64,000 nt of DNA, taken from assembly GCA_900542465.1 (NCBI GenBank), contig UQNS01000004.1, forward strand, positions 1 through 64,000, in the 5' to 3' direction. A model generated the notes under the pieces. The model was not told the DNA's origin. It saw only the letters and a list, made by a program, of their open reading frames with translations, and did no database searches. The DNA comes from an uncultured Eubacteriales bacterium (GTDB lineage: Bacteria > Bacillota > Clostridia > Lachnospirales > Lachnospiraceae). The position numbers and the translations under genes are program-made. This document shows, one piece after another, positions 43,283 to 52,197 of this stretch (its first letter is position 1; each line of letters begins with the position of its first letter).

Positions 43283-43311
43283 TTGACTATATGCCAATAC
43301 ATCCCTAATAT
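43283..43311 (+). promoter_or_regulatory. Putative sigma-A promoter of the haemolysin III gene
   Basis: TTGACT and TAATAT are separated by 17 bases, 49 bases before the start codon. The -35 matches five of six consensus positions. Confidence 0.6.
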
Positions 43312-43359
43312 GATTACATATAGTTTTCAATACTACATGTTGTCGGTTAGGAGGTTTTT

Positions 43360-44007
43360 ATGGCACTTAAAATTCGCGAACCTGGCAGTGCAATAACTCA
43401 CTTTATAGCATTTATATTAGCTCTTCTTGCTGCAGTTCCTTTACTGGTGAAGTCTTATACCTCATCGACAAGAAGTTTCGTTGGAATGAGCATATTTATT
43501 ACAAGTATGATCCTTCTCTATCTTGCATCTACCATTTATCATTCAGTGAGTGAAAAATCCGGTCTGCTTATACACTTTAAAAAATTAGATCATCTTATGA
43601 TCTTTGTTCTAATTGCCGGATCCTACACCCCTATATGCTTAAATCTTCTTGATCCGAACAGAGGTATAAAGTTTTTAACAGCCGTCTGGTCTATTGCGGC
43701 CGCCGGTATGCTTTTAAAAATCTTCTGGATACATTGTCCTAAATGGTTCTCATCCGTGATCTACACAGGTCTTGGCTGGATATGCATCTTTATTGCAAGA
43801 GACCTTTTTACAAATCTATCTCTTGCAGGTTTCCTGTGGCTGCTTGTTGGAGGACTTTTCTATACAGTTGGCAGCATCATCTATGCTTTGAAACTACCTT
43901 TGTTCGATTCCCGACATATGAATTTCGGAACACATGAGATATTCCATTTGTTCGTAATGGCCGGCAGCCTGTGCCATTTCATATTTATGTACAGGTTTAT
44001 TGCCTGA
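43360..44007 (+). CDS. Haemolysin III (YqfA/PAQR-like) membrane protein
   Basis: A 215-residue protein with seven predicted membrane helices. The family motifs are STIYHS (helix 2), LDHLMIFVLIAGSYTP (helix 3) and HEIFHLFVMAGSLCHF (helix 7); the His and Asp/Ser residues are those of the PAQR metal site. Members are proposed zinc-dependent hydrolases or pore-formers, and their native role in such bacteria is unclear. SD TAGGAGG. A terminator follows. Confidence 0.9.
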   Translation: MALKIREPGSAITHFIAFILALLAAVPLLVKSYTSSTRSFVGMSIFITSMILLYLASTIYHSVSEKSGLLIHFKKLDHLMIFVLIAGSYTPICLNLLDPNRGIKFLTAVWSIAAAGMLLKIFWIHCPKWFSSVIYTGLGWICIFIARDLFTNLSLAGFLWLLVGGLFYTVGSIIYALKLPLFDSRHMNFGTHEIFHLFVMAGSLCHFIFMYRFIA

Positions 44008-44023
44008 CGGCCAATAAAAAACT

Positions 44024-44071
44024 CAGCCGCATCGGAACTCTTAAAAGAGCCGCAGTGCAGCTGAGTTTTTT
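44024..44071. terminator. Bidirectional hairpin terminator between convergent genes
   Basis: AAAAACTCAGC pairs with GCTGAGTTTTT across a structured loop containing a second stem (ACTCTT/AAGAGC-like). It serves the plus-strand haemolysin III gene and overlaps the final codon region of the convergent L,D-transpeptidase gene by two bases. Confidence 0.85.
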
Positions 44072-44729
44072 AATCTTCATTTACATGTACCGGTATCCCT
44101 TCCGGAATATTCTCATAAAACCATTTTGCATTACCCATACTCATACGGATACATCCATGAGAACATGGCGTCCCCAGAAGCGCCGCTTCTTCAGGTATGA
44201 TATTTCCGTCTCTGTCTGTAGCTACACTGTGAAATAGATACACTCCGTGATCTTTAAATGACACAGCGTATTTAGCTCCTTCCCCTGAATTCTCGTTAAA
44301 AAAGAACTCATCTCTTTCCGGCTCTATAACAAAATCTCCTACGGGAGTCGCATTAGCTTCCCTGTCTTTTCCAGTTGAAACGACCGCCTCAAATATAACC
44401 TTTTCACCTGATAATATCTGCATCCTCTGCGTCTTCAGAGATACTCTTACACTCAGATTTTCATATCTGCTAAGATCCGGATATGTTACTCCTGACAAAT
44501 TAGACAAGGTATTGTTTGCAGCATCTGCGTTGATCTTTCCTGCAAGCGCAAATTTCCCGGCAGTCTCCTCACTGGCACTTGACAGTATATAATCTGTCGA
44601 CGCTGTTATCACCTTACCTCTGTTATCATTCAGATCAGATCTTATAAAAGCATTTCTGATCGCCAATCCGATTATAAGTAAGCTGATAATTACGAACCCG
44701 ATAAAATATTTTCTAAATCTTTTTCTCAT
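44070..44729 (-). CDS. L,D-transpeptidase (YkuD domain)
   Basis: A 219-residue single-pass membrane protein: cytoplasmic Arg/Lys start, one helix (GFVIISLLIIGLAI), then an extracytoplasmic YkuD domain. Catalytic motif: His in YLFHSVATD and the SHGCIRMS loop carrying the nucleophilic Cys near residue 193. L,D-transpeptidases form 3-3 crosslinks or attach proteins to peptidoglycan. I prefer the ATG giving MRKRFRKYFIGF; an earlier ATG overlaps the upstream gene's TGA (ATGA), giving a 16-residue longer form by coupling, so the start remains uncertain. Confidence 0.9.
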   Translation of the reverse strand: MRKRFRKYFIGFVIISLLIIGLAIRNAFIRSDLNDNRGKVITASTDYILSSASEETAGKFALAGKINADAANNTLSNLSGVTYPDLSRYENLSVRVSLKTQRMQILSGEKVIFEAVVSTGKDREANATPVGDFVIEPERDEFFFNENSGEGAKYAVSFKDHGVYLFHSVATDRDGNIIPEEAALLGTPCSHGCIRMSMGNAKWFYENIPEGIPVHVNED

Positions 44730-44773
44730 AAAATTTCGTCTTCTCTCCAATATTATAATAAAAAGCTTAATGG

Positions 44774-45709
44774 TCATAATACATCAAAAATTGAAATTTG
44801 CGGATTTTTCCATGACTTTCCATTAACAACGTTTATTATATCACCCGCTGAATAACCACCCAGAAGAAATGGTGATCTCACATCACACAGCCTCTTATTA
44901 TTATATACTATTTTAGAGTTTTTGTTTGCATAGCAATATTTACATAAATGCATACATGTATCATAAGCCCCTATATCATTCGACAGATAGCATTCACAAG
45001 ACTCTCTGGCGTTTTTTCCCGCCGGAAACGATAATCTGCTTCCTATTGCTTTCTCAAATACCTCTGCAGTCTGACAGCCGTTTACCAAAGCTCCATACGG
45101 CTCTAACACTCTATCTTCTGCACAAGTTCTTACTTTCATTTTATTTTCACCGGCGATCTTTATGAGTTCCTTGCCCAGCTCTATTCTATCTGTGTGAGAT
45201 ACTCTGGACACAGCCGGGAAATTTTCTGATACCTTTTTATAAATATCTATGAAACTGATAATGACCGTATCCGTATATCCATTTAATCTCTCTGCCATTC
45301 CGGCAAATGCGTTTATATGGTATTCTTTTGAATATTTTTCACTTATAAAAACAGGATCATATCTCCAGCATACGGAATTTGATCCTGTCATATCAGATAA
45401 TCTGCGAACACTGTTTAATACATCCTTCTTGTCCGGCACATTAGGTTCTATCTCCCTTCCATATGGTGTTATCGTCACCATCCAATACTGACCGTAAGGC
45501 TTTAAATTTTCCATATACTTAAACATTGGTTCCGGATTTTTAGTGCAGAAAGCAAACAGGTCTACTGTTGCCGGATCAAGTATATATTTATTTACATGAT
45601 GAGGATTATATGGATTTCTCACACATACGAAACCCTCTTTAAGTCTGTTCGCGAACCATTCGGAGAAAAAGGCCGGTATATCCGTTCTCTGTCCCGTATT
45701 TATTATCAT
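44774..45709 (-). CDS. DUF1848 protein (Cys-rich, radical-SAM-like context)
   Basis: A 311-residue protein of the DUF1848 family. It opens MIINTGQRTDIPAFFSEWFA and carries RNPYNPHHVNKYILDP, both family hallmarks, with VCWRYDPVFIS in the middle. The C-terminal third holds a Cys cluster (CECYLSNDIGAYDTCMHLCK then YCYAN), consistent with an Fe-S site. Function is not established; a distant relation to radical SAM/TIM-barrel enzymes has been suggested. I chose the ATG with GGAGG; a start 13 codons earlier is possible. It probably forms an operon with the L,D-transpeptidase gene. Confidence 0.83.
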   Translation of the reverse strand: MIINTGQRTDIPAFFSEWFANRLKEGFVCVRNPYNPHHVNKYILDPATVDLFAFCTKNPEPMFKYMENLKPYGQYWMVTITPYGREIEPNVPDKKDVLNSVRRLSDMTGSNSVCWRYDPVFISEKYSKEYHINAFAGMAERLNGYTDTVIISFIDIYKKVSENFPAVSRVSHTDRIELGKELIKIAGENKMKVRTCAEDRVLEPYGALVNGCQTAEVFEKAIGSRLSFPAGKNARESCECYLSNDIGAYDTCMHLCKYCYANKNSKIVYNNKRLCDVRSPFLLGGYSAGDIINVVNGKSWKNPQISIFDVL

Positions 45710-45768
45710 ATTTTCCTCCGCATTTGACCCGCTTAAAGTATAGCTCATTAAAAAATAAAGACAAAATA

Positions 45769-45795
45769 AAAAACCCAGGGCAAAGCCCCGGGTCC
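45769..45795 (-). terminator. Hairpin terminator after the urea transporter gene
   Basis: ACCC-GGGC pairs with GCCC-GGGT; the minus-strand side ends TTTTTTATTTT. It lies about 70 bases after the urea transporter stop codon. Confidence 0.82.
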
Positions 45796-45867
45796 TTTGA
45801 TATTAAAACAAGAATACAAATCACTAATTCAATTTAAATAACCTTAAGAACTATGATCCCTAGTTGA

Positions 45868-46863
45868 TTAGTTGTTCTTAAGCGCTCTCTTTTCAGCCTG
45901 ATCACACATGAACTGATCGATAAGCAGGATGATCCATCCAGAAACAACGAATGCAAGTGTGCAGTTTGGAAGTGCGAATGGAGTAAGGATTGTAGGAATC
46001 GCCATGTTGATCAATACGCAAAATGTTAAGCTGAGGAAGAAGAGGAACCAGTATCTTCCAGAGTTAATCTTAGTCTTGCAGAATGTATCTAAGCCACCTA
46101 CTACAAGGATCGCACTGTAGCTGTAAAGACCAGCTGATAACAATGTCATATCTACGCCGCAAACGAAGCCGGCACCAACTGAGAATGCAACTGCAAGGCA
46201 AGCCTTAAGTGCGAAATCCCATTTATACCAGAAGTATGCAGCAAGAACTACGAATGAAGAAATAACGCCATCCAATACGTAGATCTCTTCGAATCCCTTT
46301 GTCCAGCAGCTGAGCCAGTCAAATGCAGGCCATCCGCTTGGACCTGTGAATGGTGCAATAGCAGCTGCTCTTGAACCATAGTCGAAAAGGTTTGTCTGGA
46401 AACCAATAAGGATAAAGAACCATGTCATAACGATGAATGGGAAAGTAAATCCTGGTAATCCAAGACGGTTTGTCAACTTGTTGATAACGATCTGTGTTGG
46501 AACAACTAAGATACAGCCAACAAATAATACTACCCACTGAGCTGTCCATGTAGCTGGGAATACACCAGCTGCAATAGCTACGAGGTTAGGGCAGAAACCA
46601 AACAATCCAGCTGTGATAGCATCTCTGTCACATCCCATAAGGTATGCAGTAAGGTTAGAAACATTTACACCGATCAATGTGTAGATAAAGTACTTCCAGC
46701 TTACGAAGTCACCCCATGCCCAATGGTTCATCTCTAAACCAGCGATCAAGAATGAGGCAAAAATAATCATACCTGAAATTGAGTTTTCAATGAAAACTAC
46801 CTGTCCGATGCCGTTAAAGAAAGCTTTAACTGGCTTTGGTAAACTTTTAATATCAAGTCCCAT
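45868..46863 (-). CDS. Urea transporter (UT family)
   Basis: A 331-residue polytopic membrane protein of the UT/SLC14 family, which lets urea pass down its gradient through a trimeric channel. The two homologous halves are visible: one LPxFTFPF-type selectivity motif is present as LGLPGFTFPFIVMTW near residues 133-147, and the second half has LNMAIPTILTPFALPNCTLAF-like residues late in the protein (MAIPTILTPFALPNCT). Early motif: QVVFIENSISGMIIF. Codon choice (AAC, TTC, GGT, GCT) is closer to that of tuf than to its neighbours, suggesting high expression. No urease genes are in the window. SD GGAGG. Confidence 0.92.
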   Translation of the reverse strand: MGLDIKSLPKPVKAFFNGIGQVVFIENSISGMIIFASFLIAGLEMNHWAWGDFVSWKYFIYTLIGVNVSNLTAYLMGCDRDAITAGLFGFCPNLVAIAAGVFPATWTAQWVVLFVGCILVVPTQIVINKLTNRLGLPGFTFPFIVMTWFFILIGFQTNLFDYGSRAAAIAPFTGPSGWPAFDWLSCWTKGFEEIYVLDGVISSFVVLAAYFWYKWDFALKACLAVAFSVGAGFVCGVDMTLLSAGLYSYSAILVVGGLDTFCKTKINSGRYWFLFFLSLTFCVLINMAIPTILTPFALPNCTLAFVVSGWIILLIDQFMCDQAEKRALKNN

Positions 46864-47449
46864 TTTTTATTCCTCCAATTATAAAACTAACTTTTATTAG
46901 ATTTTCTTGTTACCTGTTAGTGAATTGTGATCGTGCTGTTTACCTCCTCCTGTTTTACTATCCGTCATTCGATGCAATACTATCTTTGCACTGCTTTATT
47001 ATAATTTTATAATAACCATCATAATTCTATAATAATTATTATAATTTTATAATAACCCTTTATAATTTTATAATAATTGCCTGATTTTTTCAAGAACTAT
47101 TATAAATTTATAAATCATCATAATATTTTGTAAATATTATATCTTACAATGACCACTGTTATTTTATAATAACTAAGAGAATTTTACAATATGCAATAAA
47201 TAAATTAACTTGTCAACCCGTTACACGGATTGGAGTCTTTGTATCCGTTTTATACTATATTTTAGCTGTTTTATTATTTATATATCTTGTCAAGCCCAGT
47301 ATTGAAGCCATTCATAACCCCTGGTGTAGATATATCCCATTATGCTAATCCTGCAGCTATTATATTTACTTATCCTAGTATAGTGGTTATTGTTTTTACT
47401 GATATCTGGGCATGCGATATTATCCCCCCTTCTGCTGCATGAAGCATAT
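46864..47449. other. Long AT-rich regulatory region between tuf and the urea transporter gene
   Basis: About 590 bases without a gene. It contains a phased repeat array (47001-47078) and two or three looser copies up to 47173. A second SD-like AGGAGGAGG occurs on the minus strand near 46943-46952 with no start codon behind it. No clear -35/-10 pair was found, although each repeat contains TATAA-like sequences. The right half (47181-47449) shows nothing I can name. Confidence 0.55.
47001..47078. repeat. Four AT-rich direct repeats at 20-21 base spacing
   Basis: Units begin at 47001, 47021, 47041 and 47062: ATAATTTTATAATAACC, ATAATTCTATAATAATT, ATAATTTTATAATAACC and ATAATTTTATAATAATT. Each unit is itself a near-palindrome (TTATAA core). 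Spacing of 20, 20 and 21 bases is about two helical turns, so all copies face the same side of the DNA, as in a multi-site operator. Looser copies follow at about 47101, 47119 and 47159. Confidence 0.75.
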
Positions 47450-47482
47450 AAAAAAGGAGCCCCGGAAGATCCGGAACTCCTC
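47450..47482 (-). terminator. Hairpin terminator after tuf
   Basis: GGAG-CCGG pairs with CCGG-CTCC; the minus-strand side continues TTTTTTATA. It follows the tuf stop codon by about 33 bases. Confidence 0.88.
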
Positions 47483-47514
47483 TAAACTGTAAGGTTTATT
47501 TACAAATATTCGAA

Positions 47515-48708
47515 TTACTCAATGATAGTAGCAACAGCACCTGAACCTACTGTATGTCCACCTTCACGGATAGCGAAACGAAGACCCTGCTCCATAGCTA
47601 CCTTGTGGATAAGCTCAACTGTCATTTCTACGTTATCGCCAGGCATGCACATTTCTGTACCAGCTGGAAGTTCACAAACACCTGTAACGTCTGTTGTTCT
47701 GAAGTAGAACTGTGGACGATAGTTGTTAAAGAATGGTGTATGACGACCACCTTCATCCTTAGTAAGAACGTATACCTGCGCTGTAAACTTCTTATGAGGT
47801 GTTACGCTGCCAGGAGCGCAAAGAACCTGACCTCTTTCGATATCATCTCTCTGAACACCACGAAGAAGTGCACCGATGTTATCACCAGGAAGAGCCTCAT
47901 CAAGAAGCTTTCTGAACATTTCGATACCTGTTACAACTACCTTACGTGTCTCATCAGTAATACCTACGATCTCAACTTCATCATTAAGGTGAAGGTGACC
48001 ACGCTCTACTCTACCTGTAGCAACTGTACCACGACCTGTGATAGTGAATACGTCCTCGATAGGCATAAGGAATGGCTTCTCTGTCTCACGAACTGGATCT
48101 GGAACATACTCATCAATAGTATGCATAAGCTCAAGGATCTTGTCGCCCCATTCGCTGTTTGGATCTTCAAGAGCCTTAAGAGCTGAACCACGGATGATTG
48201 GAGTATCATCGCCTGGGAAATCATACTCGTTAAGAAGTTCTCTGATCTCCATTTCAACAAGGTCAAGAAGTTCTTCATCATCGACCATATCACACTTGTT
48301 CATGAATACAACGATATATGGAACACCTACCTGACGAGCAAGAAGAATATGCTCTCTTGTCTGAGCCATAACACCATCTGTAGCAGCAACAACAAGGATA
48401 CCAGCATCCATCTGAGCTGCACCTGTGATCATGTTCTTAACGTAGTCAGCGTGTCCTGGGCAGTCAACGTGTGCATAGTGTCTCTTCTCTGTTTCGTATT
48501 CGATATGTGAAGAAGAAATTGTGATTCCTCTTTCTCTTTCTTCTGGAGCTTTATCGATATTTTCGTAGTCTACGAAATCACCTGTTCCAAGTCTTGTGTT
48601 AAGAGTCTTAGAAATAGCAGCTGTTAATGTTGTTTTACCGTGGTCAACGTGACCGATAGTACCGATATTAACATGAGGCTTGTTACGCTCAAATTTACTT
48701 TTTGACAT
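47515..48708 (-). CDS. tuf: Elongation factor Tu
   Basis: A 397-residue GTPase delivering aminoacyl-tRNA to the ribosome. G motifs: GHVDHGKTT (about 18-26), the switch region [25 protein letters not shown], and NKCD. Domain 2 begins [20 protein letters not shown] and domain 3 contains the usual FRTTDVTG. The start region [20 protein letters not shown] is typical of Clostridia. It is the last gene of the str cluster, 95 bases after fusA, with SD AAGGAGG. Confidence 0.99.
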   Translation of the reverse strand: MSKSKFERNKPHVNIGTIGHVDHGKTTLTAAISKTLNTRLGTGDFVDYENIDKAPEERERGITISSSHIEYETEKRHYAHVDCPGHADYVKNMITGAAQMDAGILVVAATDGVMAQTREHILLARQVGVPYIVVFMNKCDMVDDEELLDLVEMEIRELLNEYDFPGDDTPIIRGSALKALEDPNSEWGDKILELMHTIDEYVPDPVRETEKPFLMPIEDVFTITGRGTVATGRVERGHLHLNDEVEIVGITDETRKVVVTGIEMFRKLLDEALPGDNIGALLRGVQRDDIERGQVLCAPGSVTPHKKFTAQVYVLTKDEGGRHTPFFNNYRPQFYFRTTDVTGVCELPAGTEMCMPGDNVEMTVELIHKVAMEQGLRFAIREGGHTVGSGAVATIIE

Positions 48709-48803
48709 TTAATATTTCCTCCTTAAACTATAGCGACGCTACAACTTTATATATTATATTTTATTCTTTAAAATATTTCAACTACAAGGTTCTCCTGGTG
48801 AGA

Positions 48804-50918
48804 TCACTGAGCCTTATTAGAAATGATCTTATCCTGTATATTCTTTGGAGCCTGCTCATATTTATCAAAGAACATTGAGTAGTTACCACGACCCTGAGTA
48901 CTTGAACGAAGATCTGTAGCATATCCGAACATCTCTGAAAGCGGAACGAACGCCTTTACAAGCTTGCCGCCGCCGATGTCTTCCATACCTTCAATACGTC
49001 CACGGCGTGAGTTGATATCACCAATAACATCACCCATGTACTCTTCAGGCATTGTAACCTCGACCTTCATGATAGGCTCTAATATAGCTGGGTTAGCCTT
49101 AGCCATAGCATCCTTGAATGCCATTGATCCAGCAATATGGAATGCCATTTCAGATGAGTCGACTTCGTGGTATGAGCCGTCCCATACAGTTGCTTTGATA
49201 CCAAGTACAGGATAGCCTGCGAGGATACCGCTCTGAGAAGCCTCTTCAATACCTTCGCCTACAGCTGGAATGTATTCCTTAGGAATAGCACCACCAACGA
49301 TGGCAGATTCAAAGATGAATGTTTCTTCACCGTTAGGATCCATTGGCTCGAATTTAACCTTACAATGACCGTACTGACCACGACCGCCTGATTGCTTAAC
49401 ATACTTGCTGTCAACATCTACAGGGATCGTAAAGCACTCTTTATAAGATACCTGAGGAGCACCAACATTAGCCTCAACACTGAACTCTCTTAAAAGACGG
49501 TCAACGATTACCTGGAGGTGCAATTCGCCCATTCCGGCAATGATAGTCTGGCCTGTTTCTGAGTTTGTATGAGCCTTGAATGTAGGATCTTCTTCTGAAA
49601 GCTTAGCAAGCGCTTCGCCCATTTTACCCTGGTCATTCTTAGTCTTAGGTTCAATAGCAAGTTCGATTACTGGTTCTGGGAATTCCATAGACTCTAAGAT
49701 AACCGGGGCCTTTTCATCACAGATAGTATCACCTGTAACTGTAACCTTAAGACCAACAGCCGCAGCAATATCACCTGAATAAACTGTATCGATCTCGTGA
49801 CGGTTATTGGCATGCATCTGAAGAATACGTCCAACACGTTCTTTCTTATTCTTAGTTGCATTAAGTACATATGATCCTGTGTTAAGAGAACCTGAATAAA
49901 CACGGATAAATGCAAGCTTACCAACAAATGGGTCAGTCATGATCTTAAATGCAAGAGCTGCAAATGGTTCATCATCTGAAGATCTTCTTGTAACTTCGTT
50001 ACCATCCTCATCAACACCTACGATGTCAGGAATATCTGTAGGTGCAGGCATGTACTCAAGTACAGCGTCAAGAAGCTTCTGAACACCTCTGTTCTTATAA
50101 GCAGAACCGCAGCATACAGGAATTGCTGTACCGGCGATAGTAGCAGCTCTAAGAGCCTTCTTCATATCTGGAACAGATACTTCTTCGCCTTCAAGATATT
50201 TCATCATAAGCTCATCATCAAGTTCACAAACCTTTTCGATAAGCTCTGTATGATAGTTATCAGCTTCATCCTTCATATCTGCAGGAATATCTGTAACTGT
50301 GATATTATCTCCCTTATCATCGTTATAGATGTAGGCTTTCATTTCAAACAAGTCGATAAGGCCCTGGAATTCATCTTCCTTTCCAATTGGAATCTGAAGG
50401 CAGATAGGATTCTTACCAAGCTTTGTTTCGATCTGCTTTACAGCACCATAGTAGTCAGCACCGACAACATCCATCTTATTGATGAAAGCCATTCTAGGTA
50501 CATGATACTTGTCAGCCTGTCTCCAAACGTTCTCTGACTGTGGTTCTACACCGCCTTTGGATGAGAATACACCTACAGCTCCGTCAAGAACTCTTAGTGA
50601 ACGCTCAACTTCAACAGTGAAGTCAACATGTCCAGGAGTATCAATGATATTGATACGGTGCTCCGGTGCTCCGGCGATCGGCTTTGTTTCTTTTTCTAAG
50701 GTCCAGTGGCACGTAGTAGCAGCTGAAGTGATCGTGATACCTCTTTCCTGCTCCTGAACCATCCAGTCCATAGTGGCATTTCCCTCGTGAGTATTACCAA
50801 TCTTGTAGTTAACACCTGTATAATAAAGGATACGCTCTGTTAATGTTGTTTTACCAGCATCAATATGAGCCATGATACCAATATTTCTGGTGCGCTCCAA
50901 TGGATACTCTCTTCCCAT
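48804..50918 (-). CDS. fusA: Elongation factor G
   Basis: A 704-residue GTPase catalysing ribosomal translocation. P-loop [15 protein letters not shown] near residues 17-31, switch [20 protein letters not shown] and NKMD are all present, and the C-terminal domains IV-V are complete ([20 protein letters not shown]). Length is usual for the family. It lies between rpsG and tuf in the classical str order. SD AGGAGG just before the ATG. Confidence 0.99.
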   Translation of the reverse strand: MGREYPLERTRNIGIMAHIDAGKTTLTERILYYTGVNYKIGNTHEGNATMDWMVQEQERGITITSAATTCHWTLEKETKPIAGAPEHRINIIDTPGHVDFTVEVERSLRVLDGAVGVFSSKGGVEPQSENVWRQADKYHVPRMAFINKMDVVGADYYGAVKQIETKLGKNPICLQIPIGKEDEFQGLIDLFEMKAYIYNDDKGDNITVTDIPADMKDEADNYHTELIEKVCELDDELMMKYLEGEEVSVPDMKKALRAATIAGTAIPVCCGSAYKNRGVQKLLDAVLEYMPAPTDIPDIVGVDEDGNEVTRRSSDDEPFAALAFKIMTDPFVGKLAFIRVYSGSLNTGSYVLNATKNKKERVGRILQMHANNRHEIDTVYSGDIAAAVGLKVTVTGDTICDEKAPVILESMEFPEPVIELAIEPKTKNDQGKMGEALAKLSEEDPTFKAHTNSETGQTIIAGMGELHLQVIVDRLLREFSVEANVGAPQVSYKECFTIPVDVDSKYVKQSGGRGQYGHCKVKFEPMDPNGEETFIFESAIVGGAIPKEYIPAVGEGIEEASQSGILAGYPVLGIKATVWDGSYHEVDSSEMAFHIAGSMAFKDAMAKANPAILEPIMKVEVTMPEEYMGDVIGDINSRRGRIEGMEDIGGGKLVKAFVPLSEMFGYATDLRSSTQGRGNYSMFFDKYEQAPKNIQDKIISNKAQ

Positions 50919-50954
50919 CGGTTTTTCCTCCTATAAAGTATTATGTTAATGCGA

Positions 50955-51425
50955 TTAGATCCTGTAGTGAGCAAATGCCTTATTAGCCTCTGCCATCTTA
51001 TGCATTTCGTCTTTTCTCTTAACTGATGCGCCTGTGTTATTTGATGCATCAAGAATTTCTCCAGCAAGACGACCTTCCATAGTCTTCTCGCCTCTTGCAC
51101 GCGAGAAAGAAGTCATCCATCTTAATGCAAGTGTCTGTCTTCTTTCAGGCTTAACTTCAATAGGCACCTGATATGTAGCACCACCAACACGTCTTGCCTT
51201 GACCTCGAGAACAGGCATGATATTGTTCATAGCCTCTTCAAATACTTCAAGAGCAGGTTTGCCGCTCTTTTCAGCTACCTGGTCAAATGCTCCGTAAACT
51301 ATTTTCTGTGCGATGCCCTTCTTTCCGTCGAGCATTATATTATTGATCAGCTTTGTAACCGTTTTATTCTTGTAAATCGGATCAGCTAATACATCCCTTT
51401 TAGGTGTATGTCCTTTACGTGGCAC
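50955..51425 (-). CDS. rpsG: 30S ribosomal protein S7
   Basis: A 156-residue protein starting with GTG (read as Met), then [17 protein letters not shown], the usual S7 N-terminus. AAGGAGGG precedes this GTG; an ATG 29 codons upstream has no SD and would add a non-homologous tail. S7 nucleates assembly of the 30S head and contacts the E-site. It lies between rpsL and fusA and ends 36 bases before fusA. Confidence 0.98.
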   Translation of the reverse strand: MPRKGHTPKRDVLADPIYKNKTVTKLINNIMLDGKKGIAQKIVYGAFDQVAEKSGKPALEVFEEAMNNIMPVLEVKARRVGGATYQVPIEVKPERRQTLALRWMTSFSRARGEKTMEGRLAGEILDASNNTGASVKRKDEMHKMAEANKAFAHYRI

Positions 51426-51629
51426 GGGTCTTCCCTCCTTAATAATAATTAATTCACAGGTACTCACAAATATTTGTGTTTCGCACTCGGATAAAGGATA
51501 TATAATCAGCAACCTTGATCAACCCAATTCCGGCACTAATATTACAAAATATCTGAATATTTACCGTATAAAGCTTATATAATCTACCATTAATAAAGCT
51601 TAAATTAATTTAGACTTATGTTATTAAAA

Positions 51630-52049
51630 TTACTTTGCAGCTTTAGGTCTCTTAGCTCCATACTTGGAACGAGCCTGTTTTCTGTCTGCAACACCAGCTG
51701 TATCAAGTGTACCTCTGATGATATGGTATCTTGTACCAGGTAAATCCTTTACTCTTCCGCCTCTGATAAGAACAACCGAGTGCTCCTGAAGATTATGGCC
51801 TTCACCCGGAATATAGGATGTTACTTCGATACCATTTGAAAGACGAACTCTGGCGATCTTTCTTAAAGCTGAGTTAGGTTTCTTAGGTGTAGCTGTCTTA
51901 ACGGCAGTACAAACCCCTCTCTTCTGTGGAGAAGATACATTAGTAGCCTTCTTATGAAGTGAGTTGAAACCTTTCTGAAGTGCAGGTGCAGTAGATTTCT
52001 TTTCTGCTGACTTTCTTCCCTGCTTTACTAACTGATTAAATGTAGGCAT
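51630..52049 (-). CDS. rpsL: 30S ribosomal protein S12
   Basis: A 139-residue decoding-centre protein. It carries the conserved loops [20 protein letters not shown] and [20 protein letters not shown]; the Lys corresponding to Lys43 in TPKKPNS is wild type, and Lys88 equivalent sits in the region [12 protein letters not shown], so no streptomycin-resistance substitution is obvious. First gene of the str operon, driven by a consensus promoter. SD GGGAGGTG. Confidence 0.98.
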   Translation of the reverse strand: MPTFNQLVKQGRKSAEKKSTAPALQKGFNSLHKKATNVSSPQKRGVCTAVKTATPKKPNSALRKIARVRLSNGIEVTSYIPGEGHNLQEHSVVLIRGGRVKDLPGTRYHIIRGTLDTAGVADRKQARSKYGAKRPKAAK

Positions 52050-52108
52050 TCCTTTTTCACCTCCCGGAATTAGAATCTTTGGTTGCTTAAATACAATAAA
52101 ATTAAATA

Positions 52109-52134
52109 GGCGCTCATTAATATAAGCGCCTAAA
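52109..52134 (-). promoter_or_regulatory. 5' leader hairpin of the rpsL transcript
   Basis: TAGGCGC pairs with GCGCCTA over an AT loop. It begins almost exactly where transcription from the consensus promoter should start and is followed on the minus strand by ATTTAATTTTATT. It could stabilise the 5' end of the mRNA, or act as a weak attenuator, or terminate read-through from rpoC. Confidence 0.55.
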
Positions 52135-52136
52135 AA

Positions 52137-52165
52137 ATTATACTTATCTATTTGTTACATGTCAA
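52137..52165 (-). promoter_or_regulatory. Consensus sigma-A promoter of the rpsL operon
   Basis: On the minus strand TTGACA and TATAAT, both perfect, are separated by exactly 17 bases, 88 bases before the rpsL start codon. It lies directly after the rpoC stop codon. Confidence 0.93.
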
Positions 52166-52197
52166 GCAAAATTAATGCTTAATTTTATATCTGCAAG

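Noticed and set aside
46943..46952. SD-like AGGAGGAGG in the leader of the urea transporter as sign of a leader peptide
   Set aside because: No ATG, GTG or TTG follows at a workable distance and the frame behind it closes quickly.
47001..47173. CRISPR array
   Set aside because: Repeats are only ~17 bases, spacing of 20-21 bases leaves no real spacers, composition is nearly all A/T, and no cas genes are present.
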